A stretch of DNA of 64,000 nt. Origin: Zerene cesonia. Taxonomy: Eukaryota > Arthropoda > Insecta > Lepidoptera > Pieridae. Shown here in pieces: positions 12,601 through 27,600 of the stretch. Positions within the stretch are counted from its first letter, which is position 1. Each line of letters starts with the position of its first letter. Both the position numbers and the translations under genes were made by a program. A model generated the notes under the pieces. It searched no databases and was not told the DNA's origin. It saw nothing but the letters and a program-made list of their open reading frames with translations. The DNA lies in NCBI RefSeq assembly GCF_012273895.1, contig NC_052120.1:5084001-5148000 (forward strand), given 5' to 3'.

Positions 12601-15600
12601 NNNNNNNNNNNNNNNNNNNNNNNNNNNNNNNNNNNNNNNNNNNNNNNNNNNNNNNNNNNNNNNNNNNNNNNNNNNNNNNNNNNNNNNNNNNNNNNNNNNN
12701 NNNNNNNNNNNNNNNNNNNNNNNNNNNNNNNNNNNNNNNNNNNNNNNNNNNNNNNNNNNNNNNNNNNNNNNNNNNNNNNNNNNNNNNNNNNNNNNNNNNN
12801 NNNNNNNNNNNNNNNNNNNNNNNNNNNNNNNNNNNNNNNNNNNNNNNNNNNNNNNNNNNNNNNNNNNNNNNNNNNNNNNNNNNNNNNNNNNNNNNNNNNN
12901 NNNNNNNNNNNNNNNNNNNNNNNNNNNNNNNNNNNNNNNNNNNNNNNNNNNNNNNNNNNNNNNNNNNNNNNNNNNNNNNNNNNNNNNNNNNNNNNNNNNN
13001 NNNNNNNNNNNNNNNNNNNNNNNNNNNNNNNNNNNNNNNNNNNNNNNNNNNNNNNNNNNNNNNNNNNNNNNNNNNNNNNNNNNNNNNNNNNNNNNNNNNN
13101 NNNNNNTAAACTAGCAATCCTGCAGAAATTTGATTCATTGTGTAATATTACCACGTCAAAATTGTAGTAACTTCGAACTGTTATCGTAAAATTTAAACAT
13201 TTTGTTCATTGTTGCCCTCATAATTACCGTCAAGGGCTCCATAGATAAAGAATGTACTATGTGAACCAAGAAAAAATTATGCGTCGGTGGAACACTTCAT
13301 ACTTTCATAGTGAACCATAAATAGCCCTATTTTCTTTGTTGACCTTACTTTTAATCGCTAGCGGAAATGAAGTTTTCCTTCCGGTGTTTTCGTATATAAT
13401 AAAAATTTACTCGAATTTTATTGTGCTTCATCTAATCTAACCAGATAAGATAAATTAATTAAATTGTTACATTTGTTTTAATGTTACTTCACTACTGTAA
13501 ACAATAAAGTTGTTTGTAAATTTTATTTAAAAAAATGTGTTAGATGATGATAGTGTTAATGACATGGTATATATACTTGGCCAATTATATTTTCGAGGTC
13601 TCATTGAAAATTTACGAAATAAAAAAAAATTATGACAAATAATTTGAAATCTAGAAAGATTGACGCTACACTGGGGTGGCGAATGAACGAGTGTCGACTT
13701 TAAAATCATCTTAATCTAAGAATGAGACATTATAAATATAAAAGAATACAAATTGAGGTTCATTGATGAAGGATTTTAAATAAAAAATAATATGTATTTT
13801 GATTTCGTTTATTTTTACATTTAAAATCAGTCGGTTCTTTCGAACAGAAGTAACATTTGGCACGTAATTCACTATGCGTATGGCAAACATAAAGCGTTGT
13901 CATACTTTTATAAATCTGTGACAAACAAAGCTATCACATACCAAGTATAAGTTAAGAGTTACATAAATTCAGTCTATTGTTCCAATAATAATATTTTGCA
14001 TATTGTACAATCACTACCAAACCCAATATGTATTAGTTTATTAAATTCGAAATGAACATTGTGCTGGAATTTTACAATAATATTAAGAGGTAGTAATTAT
14101 TTAATTTTCATTTATTGATCTTTACATCCTAAATTGAAATTATAACTTTTTGACACTTATCCTTGAAACCATTGGAACTTTATATTTACAAAAATACGTA
14201 TTTACTATTTACATTAATTACATTTGAAAATGAGGTTTCAATTTAGGAAATAAGCACTAACATCATAATTAATTGTTAACCTATTATTAAAATCTATATT
14301 TAACAAAAATATGGCAAGATACATTAAAGAGATCTTGATACAAGATCGTAAAAATTATGTACATTTACTATAATTATTTACAAGGAAAATATTATACATT
14401 GTTAAACATATTCTTCGGATGGTTTTGGCGTTCCATTAGGAAGCCTTAAAGATGAAGACATTCGGCCATTGACAGAATCAGGTAGTTCAGCAATGTCTTT
14501 AAAAACTCCTATCATGCTCTCAAAGTTGGGACCCCAATTCAATAAATAATCCCAGCCTAGAGTGGCCGGGGCCGGAGAGCCGTTAGCTTGTCTATACAAT
14601 GCTGAACCCACATGAGGAGCGAGATCGTCATCCGATGCGACTAGAGTGCTTAATGAACCACGAAATGACGAGTCAAAACTTTCGTATGGCGGTGGTAATA
14701 TTGGTTTTTTATTATTACTTGTGCTATTAACATTTTGTCTTCTTACGTCATCAGGTTTATCCGCACTTAAGCTATTATTGTCATATTCTATTTCTGAACA
14801 CGTAAAGCTGTCATTACCACTTTCATCATCTGATCCTGTTGAACTTCTGTTGTCTACTGGTGGAGAGTGATGCCTGTGTGACATATGATGGCTAACACCG
14901 CCACTACGTGGAGCCTCACTAGAGCTTGATACTGCATCTAAGGTGGATACTAAACTTGAGGTACGTTGCCTTGCATTCATTCTTTCTATTTCTTCTGCAG
15001 TTAGGCCTACTGCTCCAGAGCCCACTGATACTTGTTGCGCCTGAGCAGATGCGTTAGGTGTTTTTCTACCTGCTGAAGAGCTTTGTCCGCTCAATTGGGA
15101 CATTACTGGACTGTTTAAACTCCGTTCACTATTACTATGTAAGGCATCTTTACCGACTCCACCTGAACTAGAAGTTGTTGCCAATAAAGCACTCTGGAGT
15201 GGCTTTCCTGATATGTCGTGAAGAGTCAGTATTCTGGGTTGTTGGCTCAGTTCACTACTTGGCGAAAGTCGAGCTAAAGGTGTCGTTTGATGCTGTCTTG
15301 GTTGAGGAGGTGGTTGTGAAGCTTGTGGTAGTACTCTTGGTGGATAACCACTTGAATGATGAGGAGAATGTCTATGTTGTGGAGTCTGATGTTTGTGGTG
15401 GTAACTTGCAAGTGGAGGAGGCGTCGCTTTGTATTTCCGAACACCGGCTGCTTCTCTAAACCCTTTGTAGTGATATACAATATCTATATCTGAAGGTGCA
15501 ATCGAACTAGCGTTTTCCAGATCATAATGTTCAGGAACTTCTGAATTCAAATCCATACCACTGGGATGGTCATGATTATGTGAGTGGGATGTGTTAGTTG

Positions 15601-18600
15601 ATGGTGGCGGGGGTGGATGGTGATCATCTCTAAGAGCTGGACTTTTTCCCACTACTTCGCGTTCAATTATATCCGGCCGTTGTGGTCTAGGTGGATCAAT
15701 ATTCATTATTTCACGATCTTTATACTTTTTGGATAGAAGTTCCGGCCCTACAATATGGCCAACGTTTCTCATTATATCTGCATTTTCGGACATGTAACTG
15801 TTTAAACTCGTTTCATTACTATGTATATTTCTATTCATTAGACTATCATTGGTACCAGCGATTAAATTTGGTGCATTTAACATTGCAGGACCACCATTTT
15901 GCTTAGTGTGTACCACATTACTTTTTACATTTGGAACACCAGCTTTCTCCTTTTTCTGTTTGCGCAGACGAAATACAATAAAGGACACCAATATAGCGAC
16001 AATTAATATTATGAAAAACGAAATAACCAATGTAATTCCAATACTTAATGGATCAGGGTTTTGAGTTAATCCAGCTCCGAAAGCGCTATGACAACCCGAA
16101 ATTATTTTTCCCTTGCGTGTAACATCTCTTAAGATGCTACCGTTTCCAATAAATGGTTGAATCTCATTATTTATAGTTAAGTTTGCTAGACATCCTTCGA
16201 ACTTATTGTATGATGATATCCATTCAGATTTTACACCGCCTAATGATATGGCAGTTAAGTATGGATCTAAAAAGTCGTGTACGCTTGCAGCATCCAGTTC
16301 TTCTCCAACCAATCTATCGTCAACCAGCAACTTTATGCTTCTGCCATAACCAAATAATGTTACATTATGCCAATTTCCGTCGGAAACATCGCGTTGTTCC
16401 ATTTGCGTCATATTTACTAGTGAACTTTGTTTTGACGTATAGCTTACTTTTCCTTCAATTAATTCAATTAGCGTATAATATTTTTCCGTAGCAGCATAAA
16501 AGAGTAAACCGACTTTTCTATGAGTTTTAAATGAAAAAGACAAAACCTTAGCGGGATTAGTAGCTTTAGATATTGCTTTTGTCACGCCTTTAGTTAACTT
16601 TTTCTCCCAAGCAGTATTACCACCGTAAAATGATTCAAGTAATTGCATCCTTCTGTGTTTTTCTGAAATTGTGTATATTACATATCCATTGTCCCCGACG
16701 GATATGCTTTGAAGTGAGTTACTACAATCAGATGACAGTATATTATTACCACATGTACAATAATTTGTTTTCCAGCGATCGATACATTCTCCTACACCAC
16801 ATATATCCTTTTTGAAACATGCTCCTCTTTCAGATCTATCGCAATTCGGTTCAACTCCGCGAGCTTTCAAAGGATTAGTCAAGTTTAATAACCGACCATT
16901 GATTGTAATACTGTGCATACAGCCAACAAAATCATCCGAGTGTATTTGTCCCGGACGTTCTAAGACTGGATCTGCTTTGTGTAAGCCGCCGATGAGAAGA
17001 GGTTCATTGTTGAAATTCAAAGTTCTGAAAAATAAAAAAAGGCAATCAAATCATTTCATAGGAAAATATTAGCATTTTATATAAAAAAATCTCTGTTTTC
17101 ATTATTTATTAACAGGTTCTTAATTTACTAATTATTTTTTATAAAGCATGTTAAAACGAATGCACGGTAAATGCTTTTATTGAATACTAGACGCTCGACC
17201 CGGCTCCGTCTGGATATAAAAATTCCTGTTTAATCCAAAGGGAGAATTTAAACTCCGTTCAGTAGTTTCAGCCTGATTGACGGACAAACATCCAAAAAAA
17301 CAAACTTTCACATTTATAATATTAGTGTGATAGTGTTGTTATATTATCTTACCCTGCTTGGCCAGTATCATCGTCGTAGCATGATTTGTCACCGGGCTCA
17401 CATTCCGTACACACGTCTCCGTGGTCAGTACAGGTAGCTATGCTTAGAGAAATAACTCGGCCATTTCGTGTTGCTGTTAATTTGTACCATTTTCCATCCG
17501 CTAAATTTTTATCTGTTTCTGTAATAGCAACTGTAGTAATTGATGTCCGAGCACCACCAAATGAAAATACAGGTTTTCCTCCAAGTAGTTCTATGGCAAT
17601 AAAATCAGATCTGCCTCCGGTTTGAGCTCCGTAATTATAAAGCAACAACGCATCTGATTTTGTTGTGGCAAATACGAGGGTAATATCATTCGTCGAAGCA
17701 TCTAATGTCGGAAATTGCATATACGACAATTCATTAAAACCAAATGTTGAGCTTTCACAGTGTGTACCATAACGACCGTTTGTGCAGCTGCATTTATAAC
17801 CTGGTTTTAAGCTGATACATATCCCTCCATGTAAACAAGGATTAGGTCTGCATGAGTCTATGAGACCTTCGCATTGATTTCCTCGATATCCCGGTCGACA
17901 AAGACAGAAGAAAGAGTTTCTATCCGAACTTTCCTTGCAGGAACCACCATTTTTGCATGGGTTGCTACTACACGCATCATCACGTTCTAATTCGCAAGTT
18001 TTACCTTCTCTTCGATCTGGACACAAGCACATAAAATCGTGACCTTGTTTTCTGCACTGTGCTCCGAATTTGCATGGGTTTGGTGAACATGGATCTTGAC
18101 GTTTTTCACAATTTTTACCCATAAAGCGATCATTACAATGACATTCATAATCATGTTGCACTAACGGTGAAGATATAATCAGAGTGGAACTTTCTGTAAT
18201 TTTGGTGTCATCCAATACATTGATTGCATCGGTACATATGCCGTCATTTTCACATGAATTTTGAGCACAAGGAAAAAAGGGGAGTATAATTTGTTTTTTT
18301 AATATTTTTTTTATTTCTGACTCTTTTGATTTAAGATGCTTTTCCGTACTGTCTCTTTTCCATATCACGTTATTTACTTTTATAGCCATGGTTAAATCTA
18401 AAGTTCTTTTAGCTTCATTAATACTGTACAGATATACACTTTCTTTATTTTTAAAACCTACTTTTAGCGTTTCTAATAAAATTCGATAATAATGCGATAA
18501 AAAGTCGTTAGCTGTCATGTTAAATATTCGGACAGTGACTGATTCTTCAACTGTATTGTTATCAAAGGAAAAGTACTCAACGCTGACTGATGAGACAACG

Positions 18601-21600
18601 TCTCTATGAATTCCATCATTTCCAGATACTGAAAAAGAATAACCTTGACCAGGTTTCACAGAGTTAGAATACAAGTCACATCCCTTTCTTATACTCAAAA
18701 GCGAAAGAGTACTTTCAGATGTTGACTCTTTAATCATTTTGCATTTATAGTCACCAACGATATCTGGATCATTTGGTTTAACGTCAGCTATCTTACTGGG
18801 AGGTAATTTATTATTAAAGGCAAAAACAAGAACATGGACTGATCTTGGTGTTGGCGGATTATCATTTCTGTCTAATACCTTGATATGAATGGTATAGTTT
18901 GAAGACATTACAGGCATTCCACTATCTTCTATTTGTATCATTACTTCTAGGTTTGGAGTAAGTTCTCTATCAATTTTTCTTGTAGTAAAAAGTACACCAG
19001 TATGTTTTTGCACTTTTACAAAACTTTGATGTTTTCCTCCAATAATAGTATAAGAAAATGGTGCACCATTTGGAGGTAGGTCAGGATCTTTTGCAGAGAG
19101 CGTTGTAATGCTTGTATTAGGAGGTTCATTTTCATAAACAGAACCATCGAAGTTTTCTGTATCAAATATAGGCCCATTATCATTTATATCAGTCAAAGTT
19201 ATTTTCACAGTTGTAGTACCTGTTTGTGGTGGAATTCCAGTATCTATTGCACCCACTATTAACGAATAAGAAGATAAAGTTTCGCGATCAAGATGCCGAC
19301 TGACTTCTATTATACCACTCTGAGGATCAATTTTGAAATCTTGATTTCCATTACCCGAAATAATTGAATAGCTGAATTGATTATTTTGCGGGCGGACATC
19401 TTTGTCTATAGCTTGTACTTGTATAACTTCTTGGCCTATCTTTGAACCTTCTGAAATCGTTGCTTCGTAATAGTTTCGCAAAAACTCTGGTGGATCGTTA
19501 CCATCTTGAATTGATATTATGATCTGTGCCTCGTCTGTATCGTTACCATGAATACTTCCATAGTTTTTAGCTAGCACCGTTAAAACAACTCTATTTTGAG
19601 TTTCTCTGTCTAAGTATCGAGCTACCCTAATTACGCCAGTCTGTGAATTAATATTGAAACCTTTATCGTTACTTGATCCTACAAACAAATAATAAATAAC
19701 TCCATCGTCACCACTGTCTTGATCGGTTGCTTGAATTACACCAACATTTGTACCTACTTCAGCAGATTCTGATACATCAAAGTGAAATACGGGTTGTACA
19801 AACTTTGGATAATATTCGTTTACGCCTGTAATATGCACTTCAACCTCGGTAGTGCTGCGCATAGTCGAATCTGGGTTTTCAGCCATAACTTCTATTTTAT
19901 ACGTTGTTTTTTCTTCGAAATCAAATATTTCCTTAGAAAATATTTTTCCAGTATTAGAATCTATATTAAATAACGACGTCATTCCATTTATAATACGATA
20001 CTTAATAATTGCATTTTTCGGTGAATCAACATCTACGGCTTCTACACTGAATATGAATGTATTTATCGGTGAATTTTCTTGCAAAAATGCAATGTAATGA
20101 GATTGGTTGAAAATAGGAGCGTTATCATTAATGTCTGTTAGGATAATTGTAACTGTTGCAGTTGCCTCTTTAGGTTTGAATCCCAAATCTTTTGCAGTGA
20201 TATTAAGTCTGTATTCTTGAACCTCATCATAATCGAGTGAACGTCGTATACTAATTACACCTGATACGGGGTGGATTTTAAAGACATCGTCCTCATTTCC
20301 TGATGAAATTTCATATCGTATTATGCCATTAGGACCATCGTCTTCATCGTTACTTTTTAATGTTAGGATAGAAGATCCGACTGGCTCATTTTCAGGCACT
20401 ATTACTTGATAACTTAGAGCTGTAAATTTGGGGCTATGAATATTTTCTCCAGTTACAACAAATTGTAAATTTGTTATATCCCATTGTGGTGGGACTCCTT
20501 TGTCAACTGCTTTTACTTTGATATTGTAATACTGCCCAACATTATAAAATTGTTTGCTTACTACTATCCATCCCGATATTTTATCAACTGAAAAGAATGC
20601 TGTTCCATTCCCACTAAAAACATGGTACTCTATTTCAGCATTAATCCCATAATCTAAAGTGTCTTCAGCTTGCAACTTGATTATCTTTTCACCAAGCGTG
20701 GCATCATGTGGGACAGGTACTAGTGTTTCGTGTGGCTTAAATTTAGGTTTATTGTTATTGGCATCTACAATATTTATGGTGACGAGGCAATCAGACGACA
20801 TGGGTGGTTTACCATTATCAGTAGCTACTACAATAACAGAATAAGTATTTTCAGGTGACGAATTGACTGGTGTACGTTTATAGTTCATAGTAAATTTGCT
20901 TGAAATTTCCCCGGTAGCAGGATCAATAGAAAACAAATCTGATGTTTGTTGTAAAGAATAAGAAATAATTGAATTAGGTCCTTGTTTATCTTTATCAGTA
21001 GCAATAACTTGTCCAACAAAACTGTTTTTCCGTTGCAATTCTGGGAAATTAAAGCTGTAATATGAATATTCAAATTCAGGTGCATTGTCATTTTGATCCT
21101 GTATGGTGATAGTTAAAGGTGTTTCAGACCTCCACGCCCCATCAATCGCTGCAACTTTTAAAATGTATTCATCTTGTATTTCTCGGTCTAGCGGACGCGC
21201 TACAGTCACGTTACCTGTAACGGGATCAATCACAAACTTTTCTCCAGGATTTTCTACGAAACTGTAAGTAGCATTAGCATTTGTTCCAATATCTAAATCT
21301 GAACTTGTAACTTTGATAACAAATGAACCAATTTCTGCATTTTCGGTTACATTCACGCTAAAGAGTCGCGTAAACCTAGGTGGATTATCATTTTTATCAG
21401 ATACAGTTACAAGAACAGTGGATGTTCCAGTGAGCTGGGGTACACCATGGTCTACTGCTTCAACTATGATTTCATAAAATGGGATCGATTCCCTATCTAA
21501 GGCAATATTAGTATAAATTTCACCATTATCTGTATCGATTACGAAAGTTTCTTCATAATCATTTACGAGTCTAAATGCAATCTTTCCATTTCCATCTGAG

Positions 21601-24600
21601 TCGTCATCATGAGCTTCAATTTTTATCACTGTTTGTGGTGGTGATTCTTCTTCGGGTACAGTAGCATTATATAACATTTGTTCAATAACAGGTGCATTAT
21701 CGTTGGCATCAGAAACTTTTATTTCTATTTCTATAAAAGATTTTAAAGGTGGATTGTCGGAGTCTCTAACTTCAAACCACACCTCGTATAGAGGCATCGT
21801 TTCATAATCGAATCCTTTTCCCGTAATGAAAACTTCTCCACTCATTGGTTCTACTCGTAGTGCATCTCCAACGTTGCCACCTGCTACTGAGTATTGTAGT
21901 AAGCCTACAGACCCCTTTTTGGGAGACGTAGCTGATAAACGATTCACTAATACTCCTTCTGGAGTATCTTCGGGGAATGTAAATGTTAATTTATTCGTAA
22001 CGGTGAACTTAGGGAAATTCTTTCCCGATTTGGGTATTAAAATCAAGTCTGCTGAGCTTTGTCGAGATGAAATACCACAGTCCGTAGCTACAATTACTAA
22101 ATTAAATGTAGGTGATAGTTTAGTTCTATCATTATATTTGTTTAGAGCTTCTTTTGCTTTGATCACACCGGTTTCTTTATTTATGGTGAACAAATCCTGA
22201 TGCTCCCCTTTCAAATTATAAATAATTTTTTTGTTTAGACCAACGTCATTATCTTTCGCTTTTACACCAAAAATAAAATCATTTGCCTTAGTTTTTTCAG
22301 ATATGAAAACTTCGTAAACTGTTTGAGAAAATGAAGGTGTATTATCATTTTCATCATCAACAACTATTGTGACATTAGCTGTGGCTGTTCGTGGATCTGT
22401 GGTAGATGAATCTTGAGCCATCACAATTAAATAATACGTTTCCCACTCCTCCCTGTCCAATGTTTCATTATTTGTAATTACGCCTGTAACTGGATTTATG
22501 ACAAATCTTTCAGATTTATCCCCAAGTAAGCTGTATCTTATTTTAGCATTGTTTCCTATATCTTTGTCAATTGCTTTTGGATTTAGTATTATTGTACCAA
22601 GTGGGGAGTTTTCTTTGATATGCGCTTTGTAACTTTGTCTTTCAAAGTCGGGACTGTTGTCATTTACATCTTGAACAATTACTTTAACTGTTCCCGACCC
22701 TGTTAATGGAGGAGAACCTGAAACGGTAATTATTGAATTATTTCAACCATTCAACAAAAATCTTTTAAGTAATAAACTTTAAACGAAATATAGTTTCATA
22801 TTTTTTATATAATTTATTTATATAAAAAATTAATTATATAAAAAATTTTAATCTATATTTCGTTTGTTTTAATTTTGACGATTAAAGCTTGTTACCTGTA
22901 TCCATTGCAACTAAAGACAGCGTGTATTCATCTTGTGCTTCTCTATCCAAAGTTCTTAGTAGAGAGATTTGACCCGATGATGCATTTATTTTAAAAAGAT
23001 CAGCATCGCCTTCTTTTATAAAATAGCGGACTTGATTATTAAAAGGCGGTGAATCTGCGTCATAAGCGTGTACTGTCAGAATATATCCACCATTTGGAGG
23101 AATAATGTTTTCCATTACATATGCTAAATACGGTGAGTCCAAAAAAGTTGGTGGATTATCGTTAATATCTTGTAATGATATTGACAGCTCTGCCGTATCA
23201 AATCGAACATCATCTTTAGCACAATCTTCAGCTCTTATTGTAAGAACATACCGAGATTTTCTTTCATAGTTCAAATTTTTGGCAACTCTTACTATTCCAG
23301 TGTCTTCACTAATGCTAAAGTCCCTGTTTTCATCTCCAAAATCTATCGAATATCTTACTCTACCATTTGCGTCTTCGTCGACATCAGTTGCAGATACCTA
23401 AAATATTAATAATGGTATGTATGTTACTTCAAAAAATATTACCTATGCTTTAACAAGTAACTGAAAAATTTAAATTACTTACTTGCAATACGCTTGCACC
23501 TATGCTTGCATTTTCCGGTACGGATGCACTATATTGCTTAGGATCAAAAACAGGGCTATTATCATTCTCGTCTAATATTTTAATAGTAATCTCTGTTGTT
23601 GTAATTTGAGCTGGGTCGCCCCTATCTTTTGCTTTTACTATAATTGTATAGGAGGATTTTAATTCTCGATCAAGTTTTCCAGTTGCTCGCAAAATACCGT
23701 CCACATTTCCCAGAGAAAAATATCCGTTAACATCAGGGCTAGAATCCATAAAATATTCCACGTAACCATTCCTCCCTTCATCTTTGTCTACTGCTTTTAT
23801 TGTCATAATAACAGTATTTAGAGGAATATTTTCAGATACTGTAGTCATATTAGCACTTACAAACTCAGGAGCCATGTCATTTACGTCTTTTAATTGAACT
23901 GTTACCTGTATAGATTTTATGATGGTTAAATAAATTTTTAGTATGTCTTAAATAAAATTTAGGGAAGGATTTTTATGTTTTTACCTGAACAGTAGAAGAT
24001 AATCTAGGCTCTGGGGGATTTGCTAAATCCTTCGCTGTTATTATCAAATTATACAAAGATATTTTTTCTCTATCCAATAATTTTGCTGTATGGATTGTAC
24101 CATTTGAAGATATTGTAAAGTCTTCATCATCATCTCCTGAAGTTATACTGTATGTCAGTTTCCCGTTCCAGCCTGAAATTTTTTAATGCCATCCATAATT
24201 TACATAACGTCACATCACATATTTAACATCTATACCCGATTTCCAAGCAATACATACCAGTTCCATTTGAAATTTTATGCGTTAAATAGAAAATTACCAT
24301 TTTTATTATGAAAAGTGTATTTTTATATCATATTTTTTTAATATTATCCATATAATACATCAATCGTACCTGAATCGAAATCAGTTGCACTAACAGTTAC
24401 AACGGATGTGCCCACAGGTACGTCTTCAAGGATTTCATTCGAAAAACTCATCGGGTCAAAAATAGGAGCGTTATCATTCAGGTCGATAACATTTATATAT
24501 ACAGTAACTGTTCCTGATAAAGATGGATGGCCATTGTCCTGTGCTTGGGTAACTAAAATATAATGCGGCGTCTGAAATAAAGAAACAATACAGTTCAAAT

Positions 24601-27600
24601 TTACATATGTCATTAAATTTATAAATATTCATATAATATATAGTCGTAACGGCTTGCAACTTAGTACGTAAAAGTAGCATATTGATAACTATTTAGCTTA
24701 GAATGTATATAATATAAAAATTACGATTTCTTTGTTGCTGAAATTTACACAGAGCGTTAAAGAAAGTATTCCATAAAGAATAGTAGTACAATGTAACCAC
24801 AAAGTAACCTTAGCAATTGAATGTTATAATTGCATTAAAAATGTTTTATTAATTCGAGTCACATAACGACGGCGACTGACAAATACTCTATACATGTGTA
24901 TCTTTATTCCAGTCACAAGTCTCAGTTACAAGCGACGAAATGACATTTTAAGACCCCAGCACGGTATTTGAATTTTCCATATAATAGGTCACCAAAACTT
25001 TCCAGCTATGACAAGCTCTTTCATTCGTGGATCGTGGAGCGGGATGACCATTTAAAAAACGGGCAGCGGTCCCGGAATCCGGCTCTTGAATGTTTTGCAG
25101 ACGGCCGCTTTGTCAGACATTGTTCGGCCCTTAATTTCGATGGCGGATCGAGTTGGCAAATGCCGAATATGATGCGCGACGCGAAAAAACTGTACTGGGA
25201 TGAAATTAGCAGCTCTCTAGCGCGGTACCCGGAATTGGCGGGCGGTCGAGAAAACGAATGTACAGCGAATTGTTTTTACTAATTAGCAGGGCCGTCTGAC
25301 TTGATGAGTCTTTGTGCACCATTGTCATTCGCATTTCAGAATACATGCGACAATTTGCATTCCTTTGCATAATTTCTCTTGTTAGTTTATTAATAGTAAC
25401 TGATACGCTACATTGCTTGTATTATTAAATGACGTCATAATTTTCATGTTATTACAATTTAATAATACATTTATTAACAATAAATATAGCNNNNNNNNNN
25501 NNNNNNNNNNNNNNNNNNNNNNNNNNNNNNNNNNNNNNNNNNNNNNNNNNNNNNNNNNNNNNNNNNNNNNNNNNNNNNNNNNNNNNNNNNNNNNNNNNNN
25601 NNNNNNNNNNNNNNNNNNNNNNNNNNNNNNNNNNNNNNNNNNNNNNNNNNNNNNNNNNNNNNNNNNNNNNNNNNNNNNNNNNNNNNNNNNNNNNNNNNNN
25701 NNNNNNNNNNNNNNNNNNNNNNNNNNNNNNNNNNNNNNNNNNNNNNNNNNNNNNNNNNNNNNNNNNNNNNNNNNNNNNNNNNNNNNNNNNNNNNNNNNNN
25801 NNNNNNNNNNNNNNNNNNNNNNNNNNNNNNNNNNNNNNNNNNNNNNNNNNNNNNNNNNNNNNNNNNNNNNNNNNNNNNNNNNNNNNNNNNNNNNNNNNNN
25901 NNNNNNNNNNNNNNNNNNNNNNNNNNNNNNNNNNNNNNNNNNNNNNNNNNNNNNNNNNNNNNNNNNNNNNNNNNNNNNNNNNNNNNNNNNNNNNNNNNNN
26001 NNNNNNNNNNNNNNNNNNNNNNNNNNNNNNNNNNNNNNNNNNNNNNNNNNNNNNNNNNNNNNNNNNNNNNNNNNNNNNNNNNNNNNNNNNNNNNNNNNNN
26101 NNNNNNNNNNNNNNNNNNNNNNNNNNNNNNNNNNNNNNNNNNNNNNNNNNNNNNNNNNNNNNNNNNNNNNNNNNNNNNNNNNNNNNNNNNNNNNNNNNNN
26201 NNNNNNNNNNNNNNNNNNNNNNNNNNNNNNNNNNNNNNNNNNNNNNNNNNNNNNNNNNNNNNNNNNNNNNNNNNNNNNNNNNNNNNNNNNNNNNNNNNNN
26301 NNNNNNNNNNNNNNNNNNNNNNNNNNNNNNNNNNNNNNNNNNNNNNNNNNNNNNNNNNNNNNNNNNNNNNNNNNNNNNNNNNNNNNNNNNNNNNNNNNNN
26401 NNNNNNNNNNNNNNNNNNNNNNNNNNNNNNNNNNNNNNNNNNNNNNNNNNNNNNNNNNNNNNNNNNNNNNNNNNNNNNNNNNNNNNNNNNGCTATATTTA
26501 TTGTTAATAAATGTATTATTAAATTGTAATAACATGAAAATTATGACGTCATTTAATAATACAAGCAAAGTAGCGTATCAGTTACTATTAATAAACTAAC
26601 ACGAGAAATTATGCAAAGGAATGCAAATTGTCGCATGTATTCTGAAATACGAATGACAATGGTGCACAAAGACTCATCAAGTCAGACGGCCCTGCTAATT
26701 AGTAAAAACAATTCGCTGTACATTCGTTTTCTCGACCGCCCGCCAATTCCGGGTACCGCGCTAGAGAGCTGCTAATTTCATCCCAGTACAGTTTTTTCGC
26801 GTCGCGCATCATATTCGGCATTTGCCAACTCGATCCGCCATCGAAATTAAGGGCCGAACAATGTCTGACAAAGCGGCCGTCTGCAAAACATTCAAGAGCC
26901 GGATTCCGGGACCGCTGCCCGTTTTTTAAATGGTCATCCCGCTCCACGATCCACGAATGAAAGAGCTTGTCATAGCTGGAAAGTTTTGGTGACCTATTAT
27001 ATGGAAAATTCAAATACCGTGCTGGGGTCTTGAAATGTCATTTCGTCGCTTGTAACTGAGACTTGTGACTGGAATAAAGATACACATGTATAGAGTATTT
27101 GTCAGTCGCCGTCGTTATGTGACTCGAATTAATAAAACATTTTTAATGCAATTATAACATTCAATTGCTAAAGTTACTTTGTGGTTACATTGTACTACTA
27201 TTCTTTATGGAATACTTTCTTTAACGCTCTGTGTAAATTTCAGCAACAAAGAAATCGTAATTTTTATATTATATACATTCTAAGCTAAATAGTTATCAAT
27301 ATGCTACTTTTACGTACTAAGTTGCAAGCCGTTACGACTATATATTATATGAATATTTATAAATTTAATGACATATGTAAATTTGAACTGTATTGTTTCT
27401 TTATTTCAGACGCCGCATTATATTTTAGTTACCCAAGCACAGGACAATGGCCATCCATCTTTATCAGGAACAGTTACTGTATATATAAATGTTATCGACC
27501 TGAATGATAACGCTCCTATTTTTGACCCGATGAGTTTTTCGAATGAAATCCTTGAAGACGTACCTGTGGGCACATCCGTTGTAACTGTTAGTGCAACTGA

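Larger units (their letters stand above)
13107..25490 (-). other. Inverted duplicate contig: probable alternative-haplotype copy of 26491-38828
   Basis: Position x here corresponds to 51981 minus x in the right arm, without a single shift from 25490 down to the fat stop codon at 14402, so there is no net indel over 11 kb. Past the stop codon, a replaced segment near 13690-13760 (right arm 38218-38245) gives a net 46-bp excess here. The arms differ by scattered SNPs, denser in introns and 3' UTR than in exons, as expected for two alleles. The contig ends at 13107 exactly where the right arm enters a dispersed repeat (38829). It lies inside a fat intron, flanked on both sides by 1000-N spacers. 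Confidence 0.93.

Noticed and set aside
12002..13167. Long open frames across the first N run on both strands
   Set aside because: They consist almost wholly of undetermined residues in a gap.
25413..26568. Identical 364-codon frames on both strands across the central gap
   Set aside because: Product of the gap plus palindromic flanks; no real sequence inside.
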